64,000 nucleotides of DNA from CAVQBJ01 sp963724405 (GCA_963724405.1 CAVRUQ010000003.1:2046001-2110000); one strand, 5' to 3'. Positions 50,626 to 59,803 are shown, counted from the stretch's first letter. The notes: a model not told the origin generated them from the letters alone. Numbers and translations: made by a program.

Positions 50626-52296
50626 ATGAACGCTGGACATCTCCTTCGCCGGGCCGCACCGTGGGCCGCCCTGTCCGCGGTCGCCTGCCTCGCGCTCGCG
50701 ACGCCGGCGGGCGCCTCGGCGGCGATCGCGTCGGCCGCCACCGCGACGACCACGACGACCACGACGACCACGACGACGAGCACCACCACCACGACGACGA
50801 CCACGACGAACGCGCCGAAGCCGCCGACGGCCTCCACCGGGGCGGCGACCTCGGTCTCGTTCGCGTCGGCGACGCTCGGCGGGACCGTGAACCCGAACGG
50901 GACGTCGACCACGTACTTCTTCCAGTACGGCACGAGCACCGCCTACGGCACGCAGACCTCCGCCGCGAGCGCCGGTGTGGGAACGGGCGATGTGGCCGTG
51001 TCCGCGGCCGTCTCCGGCCTGTTGCCGTCGAAGACCTACCACTTCCGCCTCGTCGCCATGAGCCCGGCGGGCACCGTCGACGGGGCCGATCAGACATTCA
51101 CCACGACGGCCACGCCACCGCCGAGCCTCTCCACCGGCGCGGCGCGCAGCGTGACGTCCAACGCCGCGATCGTCACCGCCACGATCGACCCGCACGGCGT
51201 GCCGACCACGTTCCAGTTCCAGTACGGCCGCACGGCGGGCTACGGCTCGCACAGCTCCACCCAGTCGGCCGGCTCGGCCGTCACGAACGTTGCCGTCAGC
51301 GCCGCGCTCGGCGGCCTGTCGCCCTCGGCCACCTATCACTACCGCGTGATCGCGACGAGCGCCGGCGGCACCGTGGCCGGCTCCGATCGCACGTTCACCA
51401 CGGGCCGGCGGTCGGTGGCCTCGGCGAGCACCGGCTCGGCGCTGCAGATCACGGCCGCGACCGCCGTGCTGTCGGGCACCGTGTACCCGAACGGCAACCC
51501 GGCGCTGTACTACTTCCAGTACGGCACGAGCACCGCCTACACGGCCCGCACGCCGACGCAGTCGGCCGGCTCGGGCCGCAGCGGCGTCCACGTGCTCGCC
51601 GGCGTCACCGGCCTGGCCGCCGCGACGCGATACCACTTCCGCCTCGTCGTGGTGAGCGGCGCGGGGACGGCCGCCGGTCGCGACAACTCCTTCACCACAT
51701 CGAGCATCCCGCTCTCACTCGTGGCGAGCGTGACGCCGAATCCGGTCGGCGTCGACGGGGCGGCGACGATCAGCGGCAGTCTCACCGGCACGGCGGCGGC
51801 CGGGCGCCAGGTCGCCCTGGTGTCGACGCCGTTTCCGTACACCGCCCCGTTCACCCAGGTCGGGAACGCCCAGGTGATCGGCCCCGGAGGCGGATTCGCG
51901 TTCGCCGTCACCTCGCTGCGGCAGAACACCGAGTACCGCGTCGTGACCGTCGGCAGCCCGAGCGCGAGCAGCGGGCCGCTCCTCGAGCGCGTCGCGGTGC
52001 GCGTCAGCTTCGGCGCGAACGCGAGGCGCACGCGCCGCGGCCTGCTCATCCGCGTGCACGGCGACATCGCGCCGGCGGCCGGCGACGTCGTCGTCTATCT
52101 GGAGAAGGTCGTCCGGGGCCGCTGGCGGCCCACGACGCGCCTGCGGGTCAGCCCGCTGAACGCCAACCTGCTGTTCTATCGCCGCACGCTGCGCGTCGCG
52201 CGCGGCGGACGCTACCGGGTGATCGTGCGCGTGACCGACGGCCAGCGGGTCGGCGCGGTGAGCCGGTCGCTGTTCATCCGGCGCCCGCGGCACTGA
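50626..52296 (+). CDS. Secreted Thr-rich protein with FN3-like repeats
   Basis: A 556-aa protein with a signal peptide (RRAAPWAALSAVACLALATPAGASA). A Thr tract follows (50741-50809, ACG/ACC codons in tandem), then three ~95-aa fibronectin-type-III-like repeats, each with NPNGxxTTYxFQYGTSTAYG and LxPxTxYHFRLVAxSxAGTxxGxDxTFTT. A C-terminal domain of unknown type ends with several RVxVRVxD strands. AGGGAG precedes the ATG. Such proteins in Solirubrobacter relatives are common secreted proteins. The Thr tract is probably a glycosylated stalk. Confidence 0.8.
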   Translation: MNAGHLLRRAAPWAALSAVACLALATPAGASAAIASAATATTTTTTTTTTTSTTTTTTTTTNAPKPPTASTGAATSVSFASATLGGTVNPNGTSTTYFFQYGTSTAYGTQTSAASAGVGTGDVAVSAAVSGLLPSKTYHFRLVAMSPAGTVDGADQTFTTTATPPPSLSTGAARSVTSNAAIVTATIDPHGVPTTFQFQYGRTAGYGSHSSTQSAGSAVTNVAVSAALGGLSPSATYHYRVIATSAGGTVAGSDRTFTTGRRSVASASTGSALQITAATAVLSGTVYPNGNPALYYFQYGTSTAYTARTPTQSAGSGRSGVHVLAGVTGLAAATRYHFRLVVVSGAGTAAGRDNSFTTSSIPLSLVASVTPNPVGVDGAATISGSLTGTAAAGRQVALVSTPFPYTAPFTQVGNAQVIGPGGGFAFAVTSLRQNTEYRVVTVGSPSASSGPLLERVAVRVSFGANARRTRRGLLIRVHGDIAPAAGDVVVYLEKVVRGRWRPTTRLRVSPLNANLLFYRRTLRVARGGRYRVIVRVTDGQRVGAVSRSLFIRRPRH

Positions 52297-52338
52297 GCTT
52301 CGGAGGGGATTGCGCCGGCGGGGTCAGCGCCGGCGCGA

Positions 52339-52379
52339 CCGGGCGGGATCGGCGCGAGTGCGGCGCTGATCCCGCCCGG
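52339..52379. terminator. Bidirectional stem-loop terminator
   Basis: A perfect 12-bp stem (52339-52350 with 52368-52379) continues inward by five more pairs including one G-T, leaving a 7-nt loop. It lies between the convergent ends of the FN3-repeat gene and the small membrane protein gene. Confidence 0.75.
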
Positions 52380-52396
52380 CGACGCGGGGCGGGGCC

Positions 52397-52660
52397 TCAG
52401 GCCTCGCCGTAGGTCTCGTGCTCGCTGCCGATCAGCCGCGACAGCGAGACGAGCATCGCGCCGACGGCGATGCCCATGACGATGACGCCGAGGACCAGCA
52501 CCACGATGGCGTCGGTGATACCGGCCACGATGATCATCGTCACGCTCGACGCGATGCACGCCGCGAGCACGCCGAGCATGACCTGATTGCCGTGCGCGCT
52601 CGAGCCGTCGTCGTCGTGCGCGGAGTGCCCGGGCGGAGGGGAGGAAGCTGCCTTGCTCAT
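52397..52660 (-). CDS. Small two-span membrane protein, unknown function
   Basis: An 87-aa protein with a His/Asp/Ser-rich N-terminus (GHSAHDDDGSSAHGNQ), two hydrophobic helices (VMLGVLAACIASSVTMIIVAGI and IVVLVLGVIVMGIAVGAMLV) and a short charged tail. Its coding strand has AAGGAGAC just before the ATG. I recognise no family. The His/Asp-rich segment could bind metal. Confidence 0.65.
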   Translation of the reverse strand: MSKAASSPPPGHSAHDDDGSSAHGNQVMLGVLAACIASSVTMIIVAGITDAIVVLVLGVIVMGIAVGAMLVSLSRLIGSEHETYGEA

Positions 52661-52760
52661 GAGTCTCCTTCAGGGGAGGGAGGGAGGTGAGGGAGCGAGG
52701 AAATGTACCCGTTTTGCGGGCGCGCCGATGGCCCGCGGCCGGCCGCCGCCGGGCCTGTGG

Positions 52761-52810
52761 ATTGCTCAGGAGGGCTTGACAAACGTCCGCGTTTTCTGCG
52801 AGGCTCGCCC
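52761..52810 (+). promoter_or_regulatory. Duplicated promoter region, copy 1
   Basis: TTGACA (52776-52781) fits a -35 box. Overlapping it is the near-palindrome AAACGTCCGCGTTT (52781-52794). The 50 bp match the copy at 53891-53940 at 44 positions. No good -10 hexamer is visible. Confidence 0.55.
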
Positions 52811-52868
52811 CGGCGACCGACGAGGGGCGGTCGCCGACATCGAGCCCGCGCCGACACGGAGGCTGACC

Positions 52869-53771
52869 ATGGGGATTCGCACACGAGTGCCGGGCCGGAC
52901 GCTGCGCGCGTCGGCGACGATCACGGCGCTCGCCTGCGCGGCGCTGCTCGGCGCCGCCGGGCCCGCGGCGGTCGCCGCCGGCAACCCGGCGACGCTGTCG
53001 TGCGTCCTCGCCCCGGGCACACTGAACATAAGCGCGACGGTGACGCTTGACTCGGGCGCGGTCGTCGCGCCGGCGAGCGTCGCTCCCGGCGGGACGTTCA
53101 GCGTCACGCTGACGCCGACCGTCACCGTCCCCGCGGCCGTGGCCAGCGATCTATCCAGCTTAGGGATCGTCAGCGCCACGGGTTCGGTGTCGGGCCTCGT
53201 CGTCAACGGCGTCAACGTGACGCCGGCGTCGATCGCGCTCCCGGCCTCCATCCCGTTCGCGACGACGCCCGTCCTGTCCGGGCAGCCATTGGCGCTCGCG
53301 GCCGGCGCCCCCGTGACGGCCGGCCCGTTCACGGCGGCGACCGCCGGATCGGCGACCCTCACGCTCGGCGCCTCGTCGGGGATCACTGCGGCCGTCAGCG
53401 GCCTCGACGCGAGCGGCAACGTCCTCGTCGGCCCGCTCACCGTGCAGTGCAACCCGCCGGCGACGGACGCGGACCTCGCAACGGTGCCGATCGTCGCGGT
53501 GACACCCCCACCGACGGTGCCGACGGTCACGAAGGTGGCGCCGTCGAGCGGCATCGCGTTCTCTCTCGTGCTCATCTCGGGCACGAACCTCGGTCACGTG
53601 CGCGAGGTCGACTTCGGCGCCGGGCACCCGGCCCTGGCGCTGCCGATCACCTCGCGCCTCATCATCGCCCTCGCGCCGCGCGAGACGGCGGGAACAAAGG
53701 TCGACGTGACGGTCCGCACGAACACCGGGACGAGCGCGACGTCGAGCGCCGACACGTTCACGTTCAAGTAA
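52869..53771 (+). CDS. Secreted protein with C-terminal IPT/TIG domain, paralogue 1
   Basis: A 300-aa protein with GGAGG 8 nt before the ATG and a signal peptide (LRASATITALACAALLGAAGPAAVAA). An N-terminal beta domain of ~185 residues starts TLSCVLAPGTLNISATVTLDSGAVVAPASVAPGGTFSVTLTPTV. A C-terminal IPT/TIG-like domain follows (PTVTKVAPSSGIAFSLVLISGTNL ... SADTFTFK). It is clearly duplicated in the next gene, which carries extra domains between these two. The family is unknown to me; structure and secretion suggest a surface or matrix protein. Confidence 0.8.
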   Translation: MGIRTRVPGRTLRASATITALACAALLGAAGPAAVAAGNPATLSCVLAPGTLNISATVTLDSGAVVAPASVAPGGTFSVTLTPTVTVPAAVASDLSSLGIVSATGSVSGLVVNGVNVTPASIALPASIPFATTPVLSGQPLALAAGAPVTAGPFTAATAGSATLTLGASSGITAAVSGLDASGNVLVGPLTVQCNPPATDADLATVPIVAVTPPPTVPTVTKVAPSSGIAFSLVLISGTNLGHVREVDFGAGHPALALPITSRLIIALAPRETAGTKVDVTVRTNTGTSATSSADTFTFK

Positions 53772-53804
53772 GTGGGGTCGGCCGCCCTGCGCGGCCCGCA
53801 CCCG

Positions 53805-53883
53805 TCAGTCCTCGCGCTGGGTCAGCGCCCGGCACGGCCCGTTCGCGCCGCGGCCGGTGAGCCCGGCGACGACCGACGCCGCC
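53805..53883 (-). pseudogene. Remnant of the 3' end of rsmI
   Basis: 79 bp closely match the last 82 bp of rsmI (55540-55621), including the stop codon. They encode AASVVAGLTGRGAN...CRALTQRED versus AASVVAGLTGRGANELYRALTAERGD, with one codon deleted. The match ends abruptly at 53883, where the copied promoter region of the next gene begins. The fragment is therefore a by-product of the tandem duplication of the secreted-protein gene together with its downstream neighbour's tail. Confidence 0.88.
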
Positions 53884-53890
53884 CCACGGA

Positions 53891-53940
53891 ATTGCTCAAG
53901 GAGACTTGACAAACGTCCACGTTTCCTGCGAGGCTCGCCC
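53891..53940 (+). promoter_or_regulatory. Duplicated promoter region, copy 2
   Basis: TTGACA (53906-53911) overlaps the perfect inverted repeat AAACGTCCACGTTT (53911-53924). Copy 1 has a single mismatch in one arm. Conservation of this segment after duplication, while the genes diverged, points to a regulatory role. Confidence 0.6.
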
Positions 53941-53997
53941 ACACGACCGAACGGGGTGGGTCGCGACATCGCACGCGGGCCGAGAGGGAGGCTGAGC

Positions 53998-55473
53998 ATG
54001 GGGATCCTCGGAGGAGCGCTGACCCGGACACTGGGGGCGTCCGCGACGATCGCAGCGCTCGCCTGCGCGACGCTGCTGGGCGCCGGCACGACGGACGCGC
54101 TCGCCGCCGGCAACTCGACGACGCTGTCGTGCATCCTCGCCCCGGGCGTCCTGAACGTGAGCGAGACGGTCACCCTCGACTCGGGCGCGGTCCTCGCGCC
54201 CGCGAGCGTCGCCCCCGGCGGGACGTTCAGCGTCTCGCTGACGCCGACCGTCACGCTCCCGGCGGCCCAATCGATCTCGTTCGTCTCCATCGGCGTCGTC
54301 AGCGCCGTCGGCTCGATCTCGGGCCTCGTCGTCAACGGCGTCAACGTCTCGCCGGCGTCGATCGCGCTCCCGCAGATCCCGTTCGCGACCTCGCCGATCG
54401 TGTCCGGGCAGCCGACGCCGCTCGTGGCGAGCAGCCCGGTGTCGACCGGCCCGTTCACGGCGGCGACCGGCGGCGCCTCGACGGCAACCCTGACGCTCGG
54501 CGGCTCCTCGTCGATCACGATGGCGCTCAGTGGCCTCGACGCGAGCGGGAACGTGATCGAGGGACCGCTCAGCGTCCAGTGCAACCCGCCGGCCACGGGC
54601 GCGGACGTCGCGACGGTGCCGATCACCGCGAATACCCTCGCCGCACCGGTCATCACCTCCCAGCCGGTCGGCGTGACCGTGCCGTCCGGCTCCCAGGCGT
54701 CGCTCTCCGCCGCGGCGAGCGGCACGCCGGCGCCCACCGTGCAGTGGCAGTCCTCCACCGACGGTGGCACCACCTGGACCGATATCGCCGGCGCCACGTC
54801 GGACACCCTCACCGTCACCGTGAACACGTCCGGCACCGAGTACCGCGCCGTGTTCACCAACGCCGCCGGCACGGCGATCAGCAACGCGGTCTCGTTCACC
54901 GTGATCGCCTGCGGTGACCTGCTCCCGACGATCACCGCGCAGCCGTCGAGCGTGACGGTGACGGCGGGCCAGACCGCGACCTTCACCGCCGCCGCCAGGT
55001 CGGCGTGCCCGGGCGCGACGGTGCCCGTGCAGTGGGAGACGTCCACCGACGGGGGCACCACGTGGAGCGACGTCAGCGGTGCGACCTCGACGACGCTGAC
55101 GGTCACGAACACGACCGTCGCCGAGAGCGGCACCGAGTACCGCGCGGAGTTCATCGGCGGACTCGGCGCCGTGGACACCACGGCCGCGACGCTGACGGTC
55201 ACGCCACCGGCGCCGCCGCCGCCGACCGTGACCCGCGTGCTGCCGAGCAGCGGCCCGCCGTTCTCGGTGGTGATCGTCCAGGGCACGAGCTTCCGCCACG
55301 TTCTCGAGGTCGACTTCGGCGCCGGGCACCGCGCGTTCTTCCTCGCGCTCACGCCCCGGCTGCTGATCGCGCTGGCACCGAGCGAGGCCTCCGGGACGAA
55401 GGTCGATGTGACCGTGCGCACGAGCGCCGGGACGAGTGCGGCGTCGAGCGCCGACACCTTCACCTTCAACTAA
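53998..55473 (+). CDS. Secreted protein with two Ig-like domains and IPT/TIG domain, paralogue 2
   Basis: A 491-aa protein. Its first ~195 residues and last ~90 residues match the preceding gene closely (signal peptide, TLSCILAPGVLNVSETVTLDSGAVLAP, and the final VDFGAGHRAFF ... SSADTFTFN). In between, two Ig-like domains of ~90 aa have been inserted or lost from the other copy (ITSQPVGVTVPSGSQASLSAAASG and ITAQPSSVTVTAGQTATFTAAAR, each followed by VQWxxSTDGGTTWxDxxGATSxTLTV). GGGAGG lies 7 nt before the ATG. The extended form suggests a longer surface-exposed version of paralogue 1. Confidence 0.85.
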   Translation: MGILGGALTRTLGASATIAALACATLLGAGTTDALAAGNSTTLSCILAPGVLNVSETVTLDSGAVLAPASVAPGGTFSVSLTPTVTLPAAQSISFVSIGVVSAVGSISGLVVNGVNVSPASIALPQIPFATSPIVSGQPTPLVASSPVSTGPFTAATGGASTATLTLGGSSSITMALSGLDASGNVIEGPLSVQCNPPATGADVATVPITANTLAAPVITSQPVGVTVPSGSQASLSAAASGTPAPTVQWQSSTDGGTTWTDIAGATSDTLTVTVNTSGTEYRAVFTNAAGTAISNAVSFTVIACGDLLPTITAQPSSVTVTAGQTATFTAAARSACPGATVPVQWETSTDGGTTWSDVSGATSTTLTVTNTTVAESGTEYRAEFIGGLGAVDTTAATLTVTPPAPPPPTVTRVLPSSGPPFSVVIVQGTSFRHVLEVDFGAGHRAFFLALTPRLLIALAPSEASGTKVDVTVRTSAGTSAASSADTFTFN

Positions 55474-55495
55474 TAACGGGACTCGGCACGCCCAC

Positions 55496-55521
55496 GGTCC
55501 GCCCGAGCCCACGGGCGGACC
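55496..55521. terminator. Stem-loop terminator between convergent genes
   Basis: A 10-bp perfect stem (GGTCCGCCCG / CGGGCGGACC) with a 6-nt loop lies between the ends of paralogue 2 and rsmI. Confidence 0.7.
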
Positions 55522-55539
55522 GCCGCTCGCCGCCCCGGG

Positions 55540-56367
55540 TCAGTCCCCGCGCTCGGCCGTCAGCGCCCGGTACAGCTCGTTCGCGCCGCGCCCGGTGAGC
55601 CCGGCGACGACCGACGCCGCCGTGCGGGCCCGGGCGCCCGCGGCCACGAGCGCGCGCACCGCCTCGAGCGCCTCCTCGGAGCGACCGAGGCCGGCCGGCG
55701 CCGCGCCGACCACGAGCACGACCTCGCCCCGGGGGGCGTGCTCGGCGTAGTGCGCGGCGATCGCCTGCGCGCTGCCCCGGCGGACCTCCTCGTGGACCTT
55801 CGTCAGCTCGCGGCACACTGCCACCGGACGCGCCGGATCGTGCTCGGCGAGCAGCGCGAGCGTGGCCACGAGCCGCTGCGGCGACTCGAAGGCGACCAGC
55901 GTCTCGGGCGTGGTCACGAGCGTGCGCACGAGCTCGCTCCGTTTGCGGGGCAGGAACCCGACGAACCGCCAGCGCTCCGACGGCAGGCCGGAGGCGACGA
56001 GCGCGGCGAGCGCGGAGCTCGGGCCGGGCAGCACCTCGATCGGCAGGCCCGCGGCCACGCACGCCTGCACGAGGACGTAGCCGGGGTCCGAGACGAGCGG
56101 CATGCCCGCATCGGAGACCAGGGCGACGGTCTCCCCCGCCCGCATCCGCGCAACGAGCTCCCCGGAGCGCTCGCGCTCGTTGTGCTCGTGGTAGGAGAGC
56201 AGCGGCGCGGTGACGCCGTAGCGGTCGAGCAGGATGCGCGTGCGGCGCGTGTCCTCGCAGGCGATCACGTCGGCGTCGCGCAGCGCCGCGAGCACGCGCA
56301 GCGTGACGTCCTCGAGGTTGCCGATCGGCGTCGGGCAGACGACGAGCCGACCCGGTTGGGCGCTCAC
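55540..56367 (-). CDS. rsmI: 16S rRNA (cytidine-1402 2'-O)-methyltransferase
   Basis: A 275-aa protein with the RsmI/tetrapyrrole-methylase fold: LVVCPTPIGNLEDVTLRVLAALRDADVIACEDTR at the start, LLSYHEHNE, VALVSDAGMPLVSDPGY, LPGPSSALAALVASGLP and RFVGFLPRK. It methylates the ribose of C1402 in 16S rRNA. The C-terminal RsmI extension is present (ARTAASVVAGLTGRGANELYRAL). It starts at GTG. A copy of its last 79 bp is stranded upstream at 53805-53883. Confidence 0.95.
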   Translation of the reverse strand: MSAQPGRLVVCPTPIGNLEDVTLRVLAALRDADVIACEDTRRTRILLDRYGVTAPLLSYHEHNERERSGELVARMRAGETVALVSDAGMPLVSDPGYVLVQACVAAGLPIEVLPGPSSALAALVASGLPSERWRFVGFLPRKRSELVRTLVTTPETLVAFESPQRLVATLALLAEHDPARPVAVCRELTKVHEEVRRGSAQAIAAHYAEHAPRGEVVLVVGAAPAGLGRSEEALEAVRALVAAGARARTAASVVAGLTGRGANELYRALTAERGD

Positions 56368-56407
56368 CGGACCGCTCCGCCGGCGCGGGCGCTCGCCATC
56401 GGCGCCC

Positions 56408-57379
56408 TCATGCCGCGACGGTGTGGTCGATGCAGTCGAACGCGAACGCGGCGGCGCCGATCATCCCCGACTCGGAGCCGAACGCGGCCCGCTCGATGCG
56501 CACGACGTCGCGCGAGGGCGCCAACGCGCGCTGCGCGACGACCGCGCGCGCGGGCGCGAGCAGCATCTCGCCGGCGGCGATCACGCCACCGCCGATGACG
56601 ACCACCTCGGGGTTGAGCATGTTGACCAGGTTCGCGATCCCGACCCCGAGGCGCGTGCCGATCAGCGCGACCACGTCGCGCGCCGCCCGGTCGCCGTCGT
56701 GGGCGAGCTCGGTGACCAGCGCCCCGGTGATCTCACGGCCCTGAGCGAAGGCGACCCCGAGCGCCGAGTCGGGCGTCGCCGAGGCCACGCGCAGGCCCTC
56801 GCGCGCGAGCGCCGTGCCGGAGGCGAGCGCCTCGAGGCACCCGTGGTTGGGGCAGTTGCCCTGGCAGGGTGGTCCGTCCTGCTCGATGACCATGTGCCCG
56901 AGCTCAGCGGCGGCGCCGACCGCCCCGCGGTACACCTCGCCGTTGAAGACGAGCCCCCCGCCGATGCCCGTGCCGATCGTCAGCATGGCCGCGTGCCGAG
57001 CGCCGCGGGCCGCGCCGAAGCGATGCTCGGCGAGCATGGCGAGGTTCGCGTCGTTGTCGACGAACGCCGGCAGTCCGAGGCGCTCGCTCATGATCGCGCC
57101 GACGGGGACGTCCGCGAGATCGAGGTTGATCGAGGTGACCGCCACGCCGCGTTCGCGGTCGATGAGGCTCGGGACGCCGAAGCCGACGGCCTCCACCTCG
57201 CCAGAGGCGGCCGCACGCACCTCCGCGACGGCCTCGGCGAGCGCGTCGAGCGCCTCGGATTGGCTGTGCGCCGGCGCCGCCCGCTGCGCGCGGTGGTGCA
57301 CCTCCAGGCGCTCGTCGATCACGCCGGCGATGATCTTCGTGCCGCCGATGTCGACCCCGATGACGGTGCGCTCAGGCAT
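56408..57379 (-). CDS. ROK-family sugar kinase (glucokinase-like)
   Basis: A 323-aa protein with the phosphate-binding start VIGVDIGGTKIIAGVID, catalytic VDNDANLAMLAEHRFGAARG, GTGIGGGLVFNGEVYRGAVGAAAELGHMVIE, the zinc motif CQGNCPNHGCLEALASG, and adenosine-binding EVVVIGGGVIAAGE. These match actinobacterial ROK glucokinases that make glucose-6-phosphate from glucose and ATP (or polyphosphate). Substrate cannot be fixed from motifs alone. It diverges from the GGDEF-EAL gene over ~165 bp. Confidence 0.92.
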   Translation of the reverse strand: MPERTVIGVDIGGTKIIAGVIDERLEVHHRAQRAAPAHSQSEALDALAEAVAEVRAAASGEVEAVGFGVPSLIDRERGVAVTSINLDLADVPVGAIMSERLGLPAFVDNDANLAMLAEHRFGAARGARHAAMLTIGTGIGGGLVFNGEVYRGAVGAAAELGHMVIEQDGPPCQGNCPNHGCLEALASGTALAREGLRVASATPDSALGVAFAQGREITGALVTELAHDGDRAARDVVALIGTRLGVGIANLVNMLNPEVVVIGGGVIAAGEMLLAPARAVVAQRALAPSRDVVRIERAAFGSESGMIGAAAFAFDCIDHTVAA

Positions 57380-57544
57380 GAAGGGACTCTATAGCGGCGC
57401 CGCGGGAATACCCGGATCGGGCCCTATAGGGTCGGCCGCGACCGTCATGCGGGCCGCTCGATCTGTCAGAGTCGATGTTAGAGGCGAGTTGCACGCGGGC
57501 GTCGGCGGCCTTAGACAGGGGCCGGTTGAACCGACAAGGAGTAC

Positions 57545-59794
57545 ATGGGGCGGATGCCAGGCACGGCCGGGCTCAACATCGGGGTGCTCGAAACGATCCT
57601 CGCCGAGGGCGTGTCCGATGCCCAGCGAGCATTGCTGCGGGCTGTTCCCGGCGCCGTGTTCGCCGTCTTCGACCGTGACCTGCGGTTCCTGTTCATCGAG
57701 GGCGACGCGCTGCGCGACATGGACCGGGAGCCGCGCCGCGACATCGAGTGGCAACGGCTCGAGCACGGCCACAGCCCTGTGGTCGACCGCCTGCACGACG
57801 CGTACCGAACCGCGATCTCCGGAGAGCCGGTTGCGCTCGATGTCCCGTACGGGGACCGCATCTTCTGGCTGCATGCTGCGCCCGTTCGCGACGACGATGG
57901 TGGCGTTGTCGCCGGCCTGTCGATCGGCATCGACGTGACCGAGCAGCGGCGCGCCGAGGCCGAGGTGCGCCGGCACGCCCGCGCGCAGGCGGCGATCGCC
58001 GAGCTCGGCCGTCATGCGCTCGATGGTGAGAGCGCCGCGCGGCTGCTCACGCACGGGGCCGAGGCGGTGGCCGCAACGCTGGGCGTCGACCGGGTGAGCG
58101 TGATCCGCCTCGACGAGGAATCCGGACATCTCGTGCTCGCCGCCGGGGCCGGCTGGCCCGAGGAGGTGATCCGCCGGACTCGAGTGCCGCTCTCCGAAGC
58201 GCATCGCCGCGCGCTGCGCGACCTGAACGACGGCCCGGAGATCCTCTTCGACGCCTCGGTGCGCGATCCGGACGGCCCGATGATCGCCTCGATGGGCGTC
58301 GCGAGCATGATCACCGTGCGCATCGGGGGCGAGGAACGGCCGTATGGCTCGCTGAGCGCGTTCAGCTTCTCGCCGCGGCAGTTCACCGGCGAGGACGCCG
58401 ACTTCATGCAATCGGTGGCCCACGTCCTGTGGAGCGCGATCGAGCGCGCCGACGCCGAGGAGGAGAATCGCCACGCGGCCCGGCACGACGAGCTGACCGG
58501 GCTCGCCAACCGGCGCCTGCTCATCGAGCGCATCCAAGGGGCGCTCTCTCGCGCCCGCGAGGAGCGCTGCGGGACGGCGCTGCTGCTGCTCGACCTGGAC
58601 AACTTCAAGGTCATCAACGACTCGCTCGGGCACGACGGCGGCGACCGCCTGCTGCGCGCGCTCACGCCGCGCCTGGAGGCCGTCGCCCGCGACGGCGACA
58701 CGGTCGCCCGCCTCGGCGGCGACGAGTTCGCACTCATCTGCGAGGGCATCGTGAGCGAGGAGCACGCGCTCGAGCTCGCCGACCGCGTCGCGACGGCGCT
58801 CAAGGTTCCCGTCAAGCTCGGGCGGCGCCGCCACTCCGTCAAGGCGAGCATCGGCGTGGTGGTGGACGACGGCACCTCCTCGCCGGACCGGATGCTGCGC
58901 GACGCGGACACGGCGATGCACCGCGCCAAGGAGCGCGGCGGCGGGTGCGTCGAGCGTTTCTCGCCGGCGATGCACGCGCGCGCCGTGGCCCGTATGCGGA
59001 CGGAGTCGGAGCTCCATGACGCGATCGAACGCGACGAGCTGCTGCTGCATTACCAGCCGTTCTACTCGACGCCCCAGCGTCGCCTGCTCGGGGTCGAGGC
59101 GCTCGTGCGCTGGCAGCACCCGCAGCGGGGCCTTGTGCCGCCCGACGAGTTCATCCCGCTCGCCGAAGACACCGGGCTGATCGTCGAGCTCGGCGAATGG
59201 GTGCTCGAGAGGGCCACGCGCGACATGTCCGGCTGGCGCGCGGCGCTGCCGTCGTCCGACGCGCTGACGCTGAGCGTGAACGTGTCGGCCCGGCAGCTGA
59301 TGCCGGCGCAGGATCGATCCGACCGCTGCCTGCACGACACCGTCGCGCGGGTCCTGGACCAGGCGCGGTTGCCGCCACAGCGCCTCGCGCTCGAGATCAC
59401 CGAGAGCATGCTGCTCGAGGGGGGCGAGGAGGCGGAGTCGACGCTGCTCGAGCTGACGCGCCTCGGCGTGCAGATCATGCTCGATGACTTCGGCACCGGC
59501 CACTCGTCGCTCAGCCGCCTGAGCGAGTTCCCGCTCGACGTCGTGAAGATCGATCGCCGCTTCATCCGCGACCTCGGCGGCGAGGGGAGCCGCGAGCCGA
59601 TCGTGGCCGCGATCGTCGCGATGGCGAAGGCGCTCGACCTGCGCGTGATCGCCGAGGGCGTGGAGACCGAGGAGGAGTGGCAGAGGCTCGTTGCCCTCGG
59701 CTGCCACGCCGCCCAGGGCTACGCGCTGGCCCGGCCGATGCCCGCCGAGGCGCTCATCGCGCTGCTGGCCGGCGACTGCCCGCAGGCGGCGTAG
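57545..59794 (+). CDS. PAS-GAF-GGDEF-EAL cyclic-di-GMP signalling protein
   Basis: A 749-aa soluble protein with AAGGAG 4 nt before the ATG. A PAS domain (residues ~20-140; FAVFDRDLRFLFIEGDALRD ... GIDVTEQRRAE) is followed by GAF (~150-300). A diguanylate-cyclase domain (~310-475) has an intact active site RLGGDEFALI. An EAL phosphodiesterase domain (~480-740) has LGVEALVRW, NVSARQL, EITESM, LDDFGTGHSSL, KIDRRFI and EGVETEEEW, which cover the main metal-binding and catalytic positions. Both making and breaking activities look intact, so net output probably depends on the sensors. No membrane span is seen. Confidence 0.93.
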   Translation: MGRMPGTAGLNIGVLETILAEGVSDAQRALLRAVPGAVFAVFDRDLRFLFIEGDALRDMDREPRRDIEWQRLEHGHSPVVDRLHDAYRTAISGEPVALDVPYGDRIFWLHAAPVRDDDGGVVAGLSIGIDVTEQRRAEAEVRRHARAQAAIAELGRHALDGESAARLLTHGAEAVAATLGVDRVSVIRLDEESGHLVLAAGAGWPEEVIRRTRVPLSEAHRRALRDLNDGPEILFDASVRDPDGPMIASMGVASMITVRIGGEERPYGSLSAFSFSPRQFTGEDADFMQSVAHVLWSAIERADAEEENRHAARHDELTGLANRRLLIERIQGALSRAREERCGTALLLLDLDNFKVINDSLGHDGGDRLLRALTPRLEAVARDGDTVARLGGDEFALICEGIVSEEHALELADRVATALKVPVKLGRRRHSVKASIGVVVDDGTSSPDRMLRDADTAMHRAKERGGGCVERFSPAMHARAVARMRTESELHDAIERDELLLHYQPFYSTPQRRLLGVEALVRWQHPQRGLVPPDEFIPLAEDTGLIVELGEWVLERATRDMSGWRAALPSSDALTLSVNVSARQLMPAQDRSDRCLHDTVARVLDQARLPPQRLALEITESMLLEGGEEAESTLLELTRLGVQIMLDDFGTGHSSLSRLSEFPLDVVKIDRRFIRDLGGEGSREPIVAAIVAMAKALDLRVIAEGVETEEEWQRLVALGCHAAQGYALARPMPAEALIALLAGDCPQAA

Positions 59795-59803
59795 CGTCGC
59801 CGT

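Noticed and set aside
50741..50809. ACG/ACC trinucleotide tract as a frameshift-prone or phase-variable switch
   Set aside because: Repeat units are multiples of three and encode a Thr stalk typical of secreted actinobacterial proteins, so length change would not switch the gene off.
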